From Streptomyces sp. MA5143a (GTDB lineage: Bacteria; Actinomycetota; Actinomycetes; Streptomycetales; Streptomycetaceae), in assembly GCF_900290235.1 (NCBI RefSeq), contig NZ_OLMK01000010.1:186001-250000 (forward strand): a stretch of DNA of 64,000 nt. The letters run 5' to 3'. A model generated the notes under the pieces. That model did not search any database and was not told the origin of the DNA. It was given only the letters and a program-made list of their open reading frames with translations. Each line of letters opens with the position of its first letter. Position 1 is the stretch's first letter. The translations under genes were made by a program, and so were the position numbers. Of the stretch, positions 8,079-16,818 are shown piece after piece.

Positions 8079-8669
8079 TCAGGAACCGCCGGGTGCCCGC
8101 CCGACCACCAGCCGTACCGGCGGTCGTGTGCCGTCCGGCGGCCCCGGCGGGAACCCGGCCCGCCCGGGTGTCACCGACCCCAGGACACTCGGACGCCGCG
8201 CCCCCGTGCTCGACGCGACGGAGCCCGGCAGCCCCCGCACGGTCAGGAAGCCCAGGACGGCGAAGGCGTACGCCTCCTTGGCCGCCGCCGGCACCCCCAG
8301 CTCGTCGGAGACCCGCAACGGGACCCCCGCCAACTCGGCGCCCAGCATCCGCATCAGCACCGGATTACGGGTGCCGCCGCCCGACGCGATCACCTCCGTC
8401 GCCCGCACCGCGAGGGCGGCCCCGGCCACGGTCCGGGCGGTGAGCCCGGTCAGGGTCGCGACGACGTCCCGCACGGGCAGCCCGGGGAAACCGGCCAGGG
8501 CGTCGCGCAGATAACCCCCGTGGAACAGCTCCTTGCCCGTCGTCTTCGGCGCGGGCAGCGCGTAGTACGGCTCGTCGAGCAACCGGCGCAGCAGCGGTTC
8601 GTGGACGGCACCCCGCGCGGCCAGGGCGCCGTCCACGTCGTACGCCGCCTCCCCGCCCGTGGCGTCCAC
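8079..8669 (-). pseudogene. anmK: 3' fragment of anhydro-N-acetylmuramic acid kinase
   Basis: The last ~195 codons of an AnmK-like gene are intact in frame from about 8669 to the stop at 8079. Visible are TGGEAAYDVDG, FHGGYLRDAL, and EVIASGGGTRNPVLMRML, the C-terminal kinase motif, with SDELGVPAAAKEAYAFAVLG. The N-terminal half, including the ATP phosphate-binding motif, is missing. Upstream the sequence switches to an MFS transporter in a different frame, so no fusion protein results. AnmK would phosphorylate 1,6-anhydro-MurNAc in cell-wall recycling; this copy cannot. Confidence 0.8.
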
Positions 8670-9124
8670 AGCCCCCGCCGGCCCGTCGGCGCGAACTCCG
8701 TCATCACCGACACCGCGCCCCCGAACTCCCCGCCCGCGGACAGACCTTGCAGCACGCGCAGCGAGGTCAGCAGCCAGGGCGCGAACGCACCGATCTCCGC
8801 GTACGTGGGCAGCGCCCCGATCAACGCCGTCGACACCGTCATCAGACCGATCACCAGGATCAGCACCGGACGGCGGCCGATCCGATCGCCGAGCCTGCCG
8901 AACAGCGCCGCGCCCACCGGTCGGAAGAAGAACGCCAGCGCGAACGAGGCGTACGTCCTCACCAGCCCCTCGACCGCGCCGCCGCCCTCCGGGGTGAAGA
9001 ACCGTGCCGCGATGATCGTCGCGAAGGAGCTCTACACCCCGAACTCGTACCACTCGATGAAGTTGCCGACCGAGCCCGCGAACAGCGCCCGACGGGACCG
9101 CGTCCCCTGGAGCGTCATCGGCAT
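8670..9124 (-). pseudogene. 5' fragment of an MFS (metabolite:H+ symporter-type) transporter with nonsense codon
   Basis: Translation from ATG at 9124 or 9118 (AGGGAGG just upstream) gives a metabolite:H+ symporter start: GSVGNFIEWYEFGV, then a TAG stop at 9034-9032 where a Tyr codon is expected, then SSFATIIAARFF and the loop GRLGDRIGRRPVLIL. Homology continues through SAGGEFGGAVSVMTEFAP and stops at about 8670, where anmK sequence begins in another frame. The gene is doubly inactivated, by the nonsense codon and by loss of roughly the last two thirds. Confidence 0.8.
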
Positions 9125-9354
9125 CCCACCTCCCTGCGGCCGTGCCCGGCACACCGGCGAACCGGTGGCCCGTCACGGCCAGTTGACCGTCCCTCACACG
9201 CAACACGGCAGGTGGGCGGCCGTAAGCGTCGCCCTGCGGCAACCCGTTGTCACCCGACACGGCAATAGGTGCCCCGACCAGCCTCCACTTCGGCAGTCGG
9301 ACGGCTACGCTCAATCACCTGTACGTCGTTTGGGCGACCTGGGGAGGTACCGGG

Positions 9355-12027
9355 ATGACGGAGGCACGGCCCGACACGGCCGCCTCGGCTTCCCTGTGGG
9401 AGCGCGACGCGGAGCTCGCCGCGATCACGGACGCGATCGAGGAGCTCCGCGTCGACCAGACGTCACCGGGAAGAGTCCTGGTCTTCCGGGGCGAGGCGGG
9501 CATCGGCAAGACCGCCCTGCTCACCGAGGCCCGGCGCATCGCCAAGGAACGCGGTTGCACCGCCTGGTACGCGCGCGGCGGCGAGACCGTCACGTCCGTC
9601 CCGTTCAACGTGGTGCGCCAGTTGCTCCAGCCCGCGCTGCTGGAGCTGATGGACGGCGAGACCCGTGACTACCTGGGCGACTGGTACGAGATCGCGGGCC
9701 CCGCCCTCGGTCTCGCCGAACCGGGCGAGACACCCGCCGACCCCCAGCACGTGTGCGACGGCCTCGTCGCCGCCGTGGGCCGGCTCGTCCGCCGGACCTG
9801 GCCCCTCGTGCTGCTGATCGACGACGCCCACTGGGCCGACCAGGAGACCCTGCACTGGCTGTCCGCGCTCACCGGACGGCTGGCCGAGATGTGCGTCCTC
9901 GTCGTGGTCGCCCGCCGCCCCGGCGAGGCCACCGGGGAACAGGCGCGCCATCTGCAGGAGATCGCCGCCGTCGCCGGGCCCGTCACGAAGATCCGCGCGC
10001 TCACGCCCGACGCCACTGCCGGGCTCACCCGCAGCACGGTCGGCGAACACGCGGACGACGCGTTCTGCCGCGAGGTGTGGGCGGTCACCGCGGGCAACCC
10101 CTACGAGACCGTCGAACTCCTCGCCAAGGTCAGGGACAGCCAGCTGGACCCGGTGGAGGACTCCGCCGCCGAACTGCGCGCCCTCAACAGGACGGCGCGT
10201 GGCCACGGACTCGTCGCCCGTCTGGAGGAACTCGGCGTCGAAGCCACCCGGTTCGCCTGGGCGGCCGCCATCCTGCACACCGGCATCACCGTGGAGATCG
10301 TCGCCCGTCTCGCCGGGCTGCCCATGGACACGGCGCGGGAGTGCGCCGAACTGCTCACCCAGGCCCGCATCCTCACCCCGCCCGACCCGGCCAACCGCCA
10401 GCCGGACGACGGCGACCTGGTGTTCGTCCACCCCCTGATCGCCACCGCCGTCTACGACTCGATCCTGCCCAGCGTGCGCACGGCGTTCCACGGCGTGGCC
10501 GCGACCGTCGTCACCGAGTCCGGACGCGGACCCGCGGCGGCCTCCCGCCACCTCATCGAGGTCCTGCCCGACGGCGAACCCGAGCTCGTCGAACAGCTCC
10601 GGGCCGCCGCGACCGAGCACCTCGCCGTCGGCGCCCCCGAAGCGGCCCGGCGCTGCCTCGAACGCGCCCTCCAGGAACCGCCCCGCCCCGACGTCCGCGT
10701 ACGCGTCCTCTACGAACTGGGCTGCGCCACCCTCCTCACGGCCCCCGCCAAAACAGTCGAATACCTCCGCTCGGCCCTCGCCGAACCGGGCCTCGACAAC
10801 GCGGAACGAGTGAACGCGGTATTCCGCCTGTCGCAGGCGCTGCTCCACAACGATCAGTCGGACGAGGCCATCCGGACGGTTGACGCGGAGATCGCCCGCC
10901 TGGACTCCGGACCCGCCAGAATGCGGCTGCAGGCCGTGCGCTACATGTGGGACACCATTCATGTGGGTGAGGACCTCCCACCGGCTCACTCCGAGGAGCT
11001 CGCCCGACTCGCGGAGACCTGCAGGGGCAGGGACAACTCCGAACGGGCGCTGCTCATCCTGCGCGGTTACGACGCGATGACACGAGGTGAGAACGCCGAG
11101 GTGGTCGCCGAACACTGCGACCGCGCACTCGTCAACGGCCGCCTCGCTCCAGGACTCGGCTGGACGGACACCGAGTGGGGCATCGAACTGCTGTTGTTGC
11201 TGGCCGTCGCGTACGCCTACGCGGACCGGCTCGACCGAGCGGAAGGACTGTGCACGGAGGCTCTGCGCACCTATGAGTCCGCCGGTTGGAGCGGCGGTCA
11301 CCTCGCTCTTGCCCACGCGCACGTGGGCCTCGTCCATCGTCTGAGGGGCAGGCTCAAGGAGGCGGAGAGTTTCCTGCGCAAGTCACTGGTGCTCGCCGAG
11401 CGGGTCGGCAGGGGACTGCCCCTGTACTGGAGCGCCACCTGCAACCTCGTCGACACACTGCTCGTCCGCGGGCACGTCCAGGAGGCTTGGCAGGTCGCCG
11501 AGCAGTACAACTTCGCGCCGCCGTACCCGTCCACGATCGTGATGCCGGAGCCGCGCTCCGTGCGGGGCCGACTGCTCCTCGCCGTGGGCCGCACCAAGGA
11601 AGGCATCAACGAGTTGGAGGCCGCCGAGAAGGCGACTGCTGCCCGGTGTCACTACAACACGGTCTCCGCCACGTGGGCCGGTGCGCTCGCGAGGGCCCTC
11701 GCCAACGAGGACCCTCGCCGTGCGGCCGAGCTCGCCGCCACCGTCCGTCGTCGCGCCGAGCGCTTCGGCACGGACACGGCCATCGGTGAGGCGCTCCGTC
11801 TCGAGGCCTCCCTCGCCACGGGCAAGCAGGCCGCGTCCCTGTACGCCAAGGCCGTCACCTACCTGGAGGCCTCACCCTCCGCGTATGAACACGCCGCGGC
11901 CCGCGTCGATTACGGCATCGTCACCCGCTCGACGTCCGAACTGCAGCGCGGCCTCACCCTGGCCGAGTCCTGCGGAGCGGACGGTCTTGTCGACCGTGCA
12001 CGGGAGGCCATCGCCCGGCTCGTCTAG
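9355..12027 (+). CDS. LAL-type AAA ATPase lacking the LuxR DNA-binding domain
   Basis: 890 residues. ATG at 9355 is preceded by GGGGAGG (9341-9347). Walker A GEAGIGKTAL at 46-55 and Walker B LVLLIDDAHWAD at 151-162 identify the STAND-type ATPase of large LuxR (LAL) regulators, followed by a long alpha-helical TPR-like region. Normal LAL proteins end with a LuxR helix-turn-helix; here the protein stops at LAESCGADGLVDRAREAIARLV, just where that domain would begin. None is encoded in the 113 bases before pcaL. It may act through protein contacts or be a truncated regulator. Confidence 0.8.
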   Translation: MTEARPDTAASASLWERDAELAAITDAIEELRVDQTSPGRVLVFRGEAGIGKTALLTEARRIAKERGCTAWYARGGETVTSVPFNVVRQLLQPALLELMDGETRDYLGDWYEIAGPALGLAEPGETPADPQHVCDGLVAAVGRLVRRTWPLVLLIDDAHWADQETLHWLSALTGRLAEMCVLVVVARRPGEATGEQARHLQEIAAVAGPVTKIRALTPDATAGLTRSTVGEHADDAFCREVWAVTAGNPYETVELLAKVRDSQLDPVEDSAAELRALNRTARGHGLVARLEELGVEATRFAWAAAILHTGITVEIVARLAGLPMDTARECAELLTQARILTPPDPANRQPDDGDLVFVHPLIATAVYDSILPSVRTAFHGVAATVVTESGRGPAAASRHLIEVLPDGEPELVEQLRAAATEHLAVGAPEAARRCLERALQEPPRPDVRVRVLYELGCATLLTAPAKTVEYLRSALAEPGLDNAERVNAVFRLSQALLHNDQSDEAIRTVDAEIARLDSGPARMRLQAVRYMWDTIHVGEDLPPAHSEELARLAETCRGRDNSERALLILRGYDAMTRGENAEVVAEHCDRALVNGRLAPGLGWTDTEWGIELLLLLAVAYAYADRLDRAEGLCTEALRTYESAGWSGGHLALAHAHVGLVHRLRGRLKEAESFLRKSLVLAERVGRGLPLYWSATCNLVDTLLVRGHVQEAWQVAEQYNFAPPYPSTIVMPEPRSVRGRLLLAVGRTKEGINELEAAEKATAARCHYNTVSATWAGALARALANEDPRRAAELAATVRRRAERFGTDTAIGEALRLEASLATGKQAASLYAKAVTYLEASPSAYEHAAARVDYGIVTRSTSELQRGLTLAESCGADGLVDRAREAIARLV

Positions 12028-12140
12028 GGAGCCTTTCCGCACTCACCACGGTGGCGGTCGCGACCGCAAAGCGGCGGGCCGCGGACGATGCTCCGGTACT
12101 CGCGATGGTCCCCCTTGCGAGGGAGGGCCTTGCCCGACGG

Positions 12141-13271
12141 TCAGGCCTCTTTCTCACTCACCTCCTCCGCCAGCACCCGCTGAGCCGTGGCGAAGGCTGA
12201 GTTGGCTGCGGGGACTCCGCAGTAGACGGCTGTCTGGAGGAGGACCGCGGCGATGTCGTCGGGGGTGAGGCCGTTGCGGCGGGCCGCTCGGATGTGCATG
12301 GCCAGTTCGTCGTAGTGGCCGTGGGCGACCAGCGCGGTCAGTGTGATCATGCTGCGTTCGCGGCGCGAGAGTGTCGGGTCGGTCCAGATCTCCCCCCAGG
12401 CGTAGCGGGAGATGAAGTCCTGGAAGCGGGCCGTGAACGGCGACTGGCGGGACTGGGCGCGGTCCACGTGCGGATCGCCGAGGACCTGGCGGCGTACCTC
12501 CATCCCACGCCCCGGATACCCGTCGAAGTGCGCGCGCAGCGCGGCCAGCACCGCCTCCGGGCGTTCCGCGGGCGCCAGATGGGACGCGCCGGACAGTTCG
12601 GTGAGCGACGAGCCCGGCACCGCGTCCGCGATCTCCCGCAGATGCGCCGGCGGGGTCGCCGGATCCTCCCGCCCGGCGACCAGCAGGGTCGGCGCCGTGA
12701 TCCCCGGCAGCGCGCCCCGGATGTCGAAGGAGGCGAGCGCGTCACAGCACGCGGCGTACGCCTCCGGGTCGGCCCGACGGTGGTCGTCGACCAGCTCCGG
12801 CACGGTGAACCCGGGCGTGAACCAACGGGAGTCGGCGGTCTCGGCGAGCCCGGCCAACCCCTCCCGCCGCACCAGCTCGGCCCGTTCCCGCCACGGCTTC
12901 TCCCCGTTGAAGTGCGACGAGGAGCAGATCACCGCGAGGGACGAGACCCGCTCCGGGTGGTGCGCGGCGAGATGCAGCCCCACCGCCCCGCCGAGGGACA
13001 CCCCCGCGTACGCGAACCGTTCGACGCCCAGCGAGTCGGCGAGGGCCAGCACCAGCGCGGCCAGGTCGCCGACCGTCGCCCCGGCGGCGATCAGGTCGGC
13101 GGGGGAGCCGCCGTGCCCGGGCAGGTCCCAGCGGATCACCCGGTGTGTGATCGACAGTTCGGGCGCCACCTTGTCCCACAGCCTGGTGGAGGTACCGAGG
13201 GACGGGCCGAGCAGCAGCGGGGGAGCGGAGGCGGGTCCCTCCGCACGGTGGTCGAGCAGTGTGTCCGTCAA
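12141..13271 (-). CDS. pcaL: Bifunctional 3-oxoadipate enol-lactonase / 4-carboxymuconolactone decarboxylase
   Basis: 376 residues. The TTG start at 13271 overlaps the pcaB stop (TTGA), with GGAG six bases upstream. Residues 1-250 are an alpha/beta-hydrolase (PcaD-like) with nucleophile elbow GVSLGG (Ser92), acid Asp202 in REDP, and His231. Residues 257-376 are a carboxymuconolactone decarboxylase domain starting MEVRRQVLGDPHVDRA (PcaC-like). This PcaD-PcaC fusion is the PcaL known from Streptomyces and rhodococci. It converts gamma-carboxymuconolactone to beta-ketoadipate, the last step encoded in this operon, since the CoA-transferase and thiolase genes are missing. Confidence 0.93.
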   Translation of the reverse strand: MTDTLLDHRAEGPASAPPLLLGPSLGTSTRLWDKVAPELSITHRVIRWDLPGHGGSPADLIAAGATVGDLAALVLALADSLGVERFAYAGVSLGGAVGLHLAAHHPERVSSLAVICSSSHFNGEKPWRERAELVRREGLAGLAETADSRWFTPGFTVPELVDDHRRADPEAYAACCDALASFDIRGALPGITAPTLLVAGREDPATPPAHLREIADAVPGSSLTELSGASHLAPAERPEAVLAALRAHFDGYPGRGMEVRRQVLGDPHVDRAQSRQSPFTARFQDFISRYAWGEIWTDPTLSRRERSMITLTALVAHGHYDELAMHIRAARRNGLTPDDIAAVLLQTAVYCGVPAANSAFATAQRVLAEEVSEKEA

Positions 13272-14656
13272 CGTCGCTCCAGGGCACGGTCGGTGAGGTC
13301 TCCGGCGGAGCCGGTGTAGCGGGCGGGGTCCGTGAGGTCCGCCAGGTCGAGGTCCTTCAGGTCGGGCTCCTCGGCCAGCAGGTCGGCGAGCGGCCGCCCC
13401 TCGGTGTGGACGCGGGCGGCGGTCCGGGTGAGCAGCTCCTTGGCGCGGGCCCGGCCGAGTACGGGCGCCAGCTCGGCGGCCAGGCGTTCGGAGACGATCA
13501 GCCCATGGGTGAGGTCGAGGTGGCGCCGCATGGCGTCCGCGTCGACCCGGAGCCCCCGGGTCAGCTCCGCCGCGTCCCGCGCGGCGCCCCCGACCAGCCG
13601 GAGCAGATCCCGCAGCGGCTCCCACTCGGCGTGCCAGGCCCCGGCCGGCCGTTCGTCCTCGGCGGCCATCGCCCCGTACAGCGTGGCCGCGAGCTGGGGT
13701 GCCCGCCGGGCCGCCGCCGCGATCAGCGTGGAGCGGACCGGGTTCGCCTTGTGCGGCATCGCGGACGAGCCGCCGCCGCTGCCCTCGGCGACCTCCGCGA
13801 TCTCGGTGCGGGCCAGCGTGAGCACGTCCACCGCGATCTTCCCGAGGGCCCCCGCGGTGACGGCGAGCGCCCCCGCGAGGTCGGCGATCGGGGTGCGCAG
13901 CGTATGCCAGGGCAACTCCGGTTCCCGCAGGCCCAGTTCACGGGCGTAGGCGGAGACTAGGGCCGACGTGTCGACCGGCGTGCCCGGTGCCCCGTCGCCG
14001 GTCACCGGGGCGAAGACGGTGAAGGCGGCCAACGTGCCTGCCGCGCCGCCCAGTTGGGCGGGCAGGCTCGTCCGTACGACCGCGACCCGGTCCCGGGCGT
14101 CCAGCACCAGCGACCGCCAGCCCGCCGCCTTCAGTCCGAAGGTCGTCGGCACGGCGTGCTGGGTGAGTGTCCGTCCGGGCATCGCCGTGTCCCGGTGCTC
14201 CCCGGCCAGTGCGGCGAGCGCGGACTCCGTGCCACCGAGGTCGGCCAGCAGTAGGTCGAGGGTGCGGGCGGCGACCAGCATCGTCGCCGTGTCCAGGATG
14301 TCCTGGCTGGTGGCGCCCCGGTGGACGTACGGGCCGTACGCCGCGCCGACCGCCGCCGTGAGGTCGGCGACCAGGGGGATCACCGGGTTGCCGCCGCCTC
14401 GGGCGCGTTCCGCGAGGGACCGTACGTCGAAGGCGCCGGAGCGGGCTGCCTCGGTCACCGCCGTCGCGGCCTCGGCGGGGGCGAGCCCGAGGGTGGCCTG
14501 GGCACGGGTCAGGGCGGCCTCGGCGTCGAGCAGCGCCCTCAGACAGGCGTCGTCGCCGGTCGCGGCCGCCGCCGGGGAGCCGGTCCACCCGGGGGCGAGC
14601 AGACCGGCGTCGGACTCGGCCGGGGGCATGTCACGCCCGGCGGGTGAGGACGTCAC
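13268..14656 (-). CDS. pcaB: 3-carboxy-cis,cis-muconate cycloisomerase
   Basis: 462 residues from the GTG at 14656, which overlaps the pcaG stop (GTGA); ATG ten codons later is an alternative. It belongs to the fumarase/adenylosuccinate-lyase superfamily, with VHRGATSQDI (about 111-120) and the signature GGSSAMPHKANP (295-306). It cyclises beta-carboxymuconate to gamma-carboxymuconolactone. Tight 4-base overlaps on both sides place it firmly in the pca operon. Confidence 0.93.
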   Translation of the reverse strand: MTSSPAGRDMPPAESDAGLLAPGWTGSPAAAATGDDACLRALLDAEAALTRAQATLGLAPAEAATAVTEAARSGAFDVRSLAERARGGGNPVIPLVADLTAAVGAAYGPYVHRGATSQDILDTATMLVAARTLDLLLADLGGTESALAALAGEHRDTAMPGRTLTQHAVPTTFGLKAAGWRSLVLDARDRVAVVRTSLPAQLGGAAGTLAAFTVFAPVTGDGAPGTPVDTSALVSAYARELGLREPELPWHTLRTPIADLAGALAVTAGALGKIAVDVLTLARTEIAEVAEGSGGGSSAMPHKANPVRSTLIAAAARRAPQLAATLYGAMAAEDERPAGAWHAEWEPLRDLLRLVGGAARDAAELTRGLRVDADAMRRHLDLTHGLIVSERLAAELAPVLGRARAKELLTRTAARVHTEGRPLADLLAEEPDLKDLDLADLTDPARYTGSAGDLTDRALERR

Positions 14657-15258
14657 CGGAACTCCAGGAAGACCGTTTCGCCCTCGCCCTGGAGGCGGAT
14701 GTCGAAACGGTAGGTGCCGTCGCCCCGGTCCTCGGCGATCAGCGTGCCGCGGCGCGCCTCCTCCACCCGGGAGAGCAGCGGGTCGGCGGCCAGCGCCGCC
14801 TCGTCGCCCGGCAGATAGATCCGGGTGTACAGGTGGACGAGCAGACCGCGGGCGAAGACGCACACGCTGAGGTAGGGAGCGTTCCGGCCGAGGGCGCCGG
14901 GCCGCAGCGTGCGCGCCGTCCAGTGCCCGTTGGCGTCGGTCTGGACGCGCCCCCAGCCGGTGAACTCCACGCCGTTGCGGCCGAGGAAGCCGCCGCTCGC
15001 GGGGTCGCGCCGCATGGAGCCGTCGACCCGCGGGACGTTGCCGTCGGGGTCCGGGCCCCACAGCTCCACGAAGGCGTCGGGCAGTGGAGCGCCCGCGCCG
15101 TCGAGGACGTAACCCTGGAGCGCGATGGTGTCGGGGTGGCCGACGGGGGCGATGTCGCCGCCGCCGGGGAACGGCAGGGCGTGTCCGTAGAAGGGGCCGA
15201 CCGTGTGCGACGGGGTCGGGAGCACCGTCTCCGGACGGCTCGTGTCGATCTTCGTCAT
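14653..15258 (-). CDS. pcaG: Protocatechuate 3,4-dioxygenase alpha subunit
   Basis: 201 residues, ATG at 15258, six bases after pcaH. The N-terminal PSHTVGPFYGHALPF and the strand FVELWGPDPDG are typical of the alpha chain, which lacks the complete iron ligand set and supports the beta chain in an (alpha-beta-Fe) multimer. The complex opens protocatechuate between the hydroxyls. It overlaps pcaB by 4 bases. Confidence 0.93.
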   Translation of the reverse strand: MTKIDTSRPETVLPTPSHTVGPFYGHALPFPGGGDIAPVGHPDTIALQGYVLDGAGAPLPDAFVELWGPDPDGNVPRVDGSMRRDPASGGFLGRNGVEFTGWGRVQTDANGHWTARTLRPGALGRNAPYLSVCVFARGLLVHLYTRIYLPGDEAALAADPLLSRVEEARRGTLIAEDRGDGTYRFDIRLQGEGETVFLEFR

Positions 15259-15264
15259 GGCAGG

Positions 15265-16038
15265 TCAGCGTCCTTCTTCTATCCAGGTGGCGTGGGGGCC
15301 GTCGAGCACGATGTCCCAGACGTAGCCCATGGAGAACTCCGGCACCGACAGGTTGTGGTCGTAGGTGGCGACCAGCCGCTGCCGCGCCGCGTCGTCCGTC
15401 ACCGACTGGATGATCGGGTCGTACGGGAACAGCGGGTCGCTCGGGAAGTACATCTGCGTCACCAGCCGCTGGGTGAACGCCGTGCCGAAGAGCGAGAAGT
15501 GGATGTGGGCGGGCCGCCATGCGTTGAGGTGCTGGCGCCACGGGTACGGGCCGGGCTGGATCGTCGTGAAGTGGTAGTGCCCGTCGTCGTCGGTGAGGGT
15601 GCGGCCGACGCCGGTGAAGTTCGGGTCGAGCGGGGCGTCGTGCTGTTCCCGCTGGTGGGCGTAGCGGCCGGCCGAGTTGGCCTGCCAGATCTCGACCAGC
15701 TGGCCGCGGATCGGGCGTCCGTCGCGGTCGAGGAGGCGGCCGGAGACGGTGATGCGCTCACCGATGGGCTCGCCCTGGTGCTGCCGGGTGAGGTCGTTGT
15801 CGATCTCGGTGATGTCCCGCTCACCGAAGGCGGGGGAGGACAGCTCCACCACCTCCGGGTCCTTGCTGACGTCGATGGAGACCGGCGGCTGCTTCGGGTG
15901 CCGCAGCAGCGAGGACCGGTAGGGGGCGTAGTCGCGACGCGGCTGGTGCTCGACCGGGGCGCCGTCGGCGATCCGCTTCTCGTAGGCGGCGTGCTCGGCC
16001 GCGATCTCCAGGTCGATGTCCGCTTGGGTGAGTGTCAT
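15265..16038 (-). CDS. pcaH: Protocatechuate 3,4-dioxygenase beta subunit
   Basis: 257 residues, ATG at 16038. The ferric iron ligands are all visible: Tyr126 in AGRYAH, Tyr165 in PGPYPWR, and His178/His180 in RPAHIHFS. This intradiol dioxygenase subunit carries the active site and pairs with PcaG. Immediately upstream lies the tail of a deleted pcaF, then the pcaV divergent promoter region, so pcaH is now the first gene of the operon. Confidence 0.95.
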   Translation of the reverse strand: MTLTQADIDLEIAAEHAAYEKRIADGAPVEHQPRRDYAPYRSSLLRHPKQPPVSIDVSKDPEVVELSSPAFGERDITEIDNDLTRQHQGEPIGERITVSGRLLDRDGRPIRGQLVEIWQANSAGRYAHQREQHDAPLDPNFTGVGRTLTDDDGHYHFTTIQPGPYPWRQHLNAWRPAHIHFSLFGTAFTQRLVTQMYFPSDPLFPYDPIIQSVTDDAARQRLVATYDHNLSVPEFSMGYVWDIVLDGPHATWIEEGR

Positions 16039-16047
16039 GAGGGTTCC

Positions 16048-16104
16048 TTAGCGTTCGAGGACCGGGGTGAGGCCCTGGCCCACGCCGAGCGCCCGGCGAG
16101 CAGT
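16048..16104 (-). pseudogene. pcaF: C-terminal remnant of beta-ketoadipyl-CoA thiolase
   Basis: Reading on the minus strand, codons up to the TAA at 16050-16048 encode RRALGVGQGLTPVLER, the conserved C-terminus of PcaF-type thiolases. The TAA is 9 bases before the pcaH start, the natural pcaF-pcaH junction of Streptomyces pcaIJFHGBL operons. Sequence upstream of about 16100 is unrelated, so nearly all of pcaF and all of pcaI and pcaJ have been lost. Confidence 0.8.
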
Positions 16105-16113
16105 TAATCAGGG

Positions 16114-16143
16114 CACTGAGTATTTCAGTGAAGATTCCTTCAC
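16114..16143. repeat. Two overlapping perfect inverted repeats at the pca deletion scar
   Basis: CACTGA (16114-16119) pairs with TCAGTG (16125-16130); GTGAAG (16128-16133) pairs with CTTCAC (16138-16143). The two hairpins share three bases. They lie right next to the breakpoint of the pcaIJF deletion. They could be a regulator site or the footprint of a mobile element end. Confidence 0.6.
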
Positions 16144-16236
16144 GCTGCCACTCGAGAGTCCGCCCGTCAAGACCCGCGAGAAGGGCAAGGTCAGACGCGT
16201 ACGACGCTCTGGACACGCTCCGCCGGACGGCGGGTA

Positions 16237-16251
16237 TTGTTCAGTACACAA
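16237..16251. promoter_or_regulatory. Candidate PcaV operator
   Basis: TTGTTCAGTACACAA is an imperfect palindrome (TTGT...ACAA) of the size bound by MarR dimers. It lies 40 bases before the pcaV start in the pcaV-pcaH divergent region and covers the possible -10 TATTGT of pcaV. Confidence 0.4.
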
Positions 16252-16290
16252 ACGAATCGCCATCCGTGTCGACCTAGCCAAGGAGCGCAC

Positions 16291-16818
16291 ATGGCCGCGG
16301 TGGACCTCTCCACCCACCCCGGGCACCTGGCCCGACGGCTGCAGCAGGCGCACTACCTGCTGTGGAACGTGATGGTCTCCGAGGAGATCACCTCGCCGCA
16401 GTTCGCGGTCCTCAACACGCTCGTCGCCGAGCCGGGGCTGGACCAGCGCACGGTGGGGGAGCGGGTCGGCCTCGACCGCTCGACGATGTCCGAGGTGATC
16501 ACCAGGCTCGGCCGCCGGGGCCTGCTCGACAAGGTCCGCGACCCGCAGGACGGACGGCGCTTCCTGCTGCGGCTCACGGAGGACGGCGTACGGACGCACC
16601 GCAGGCTGACCGTGCGGACGGCCCGGATGAACCAGGTGTTCCTCGCCCCCCTGTCGGAGGACGAGCAGAACCTGTTCTTCGAGCTGATCCGGCGGGTGGC
16701 CGACGCCGCGGAGGAACTGCGCAGCCCGGCGGAGCCGCTCCGCCAGGCCACCGACCGGCTCGGCGGCGCCCCCGCTCCCGACGTGGCGCGTCATGGCGGG
16801 GACCCGGTCACTTCTTGA
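16291..16818 (+). CDS. pcaV: MarR-family repressor of the pca operon
   Basis: 175 residues, ATG at 16291 with AAGGAG upstream. MarR-type winged helix: ITSPQFAVLNTLV, the recognition helix RVGLDRSTMSEVITRL, and the wing DPQDGRRFLLRL. It is divergent from pcaH. In Streptomyces the MarR protein beside the pca genes is PcaV, which binds protocatechuate and releases DNA; synteny supports the name. The 3' end overlaps the convergent DUF3048 lipoprotein gene by 11 bases. Confidence 0.87.
   Translation: MAAVDLSTHPGHLARRLQQAHYLLWNVMVSEEITSPQFAVLNTLVAEPGLDQRTVGERVGLDRSTMSEVITRLGRRGLLDKVRDPQDGRRFLLRLTEDGVRTHRRLTVRTARMNQVFLAPLSEDEQNLFFELIRRVADAAEELRSPAEPLRQATDRLGGAPAPDVARHGGDPVTS

Noticed and set aside
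12028..12140. LuxR helix-turn-helix in another frame after the LAL ATPase
   Set aside because: Reading all frames of the 113-base gap shows nothing resembling the LuxR motif.
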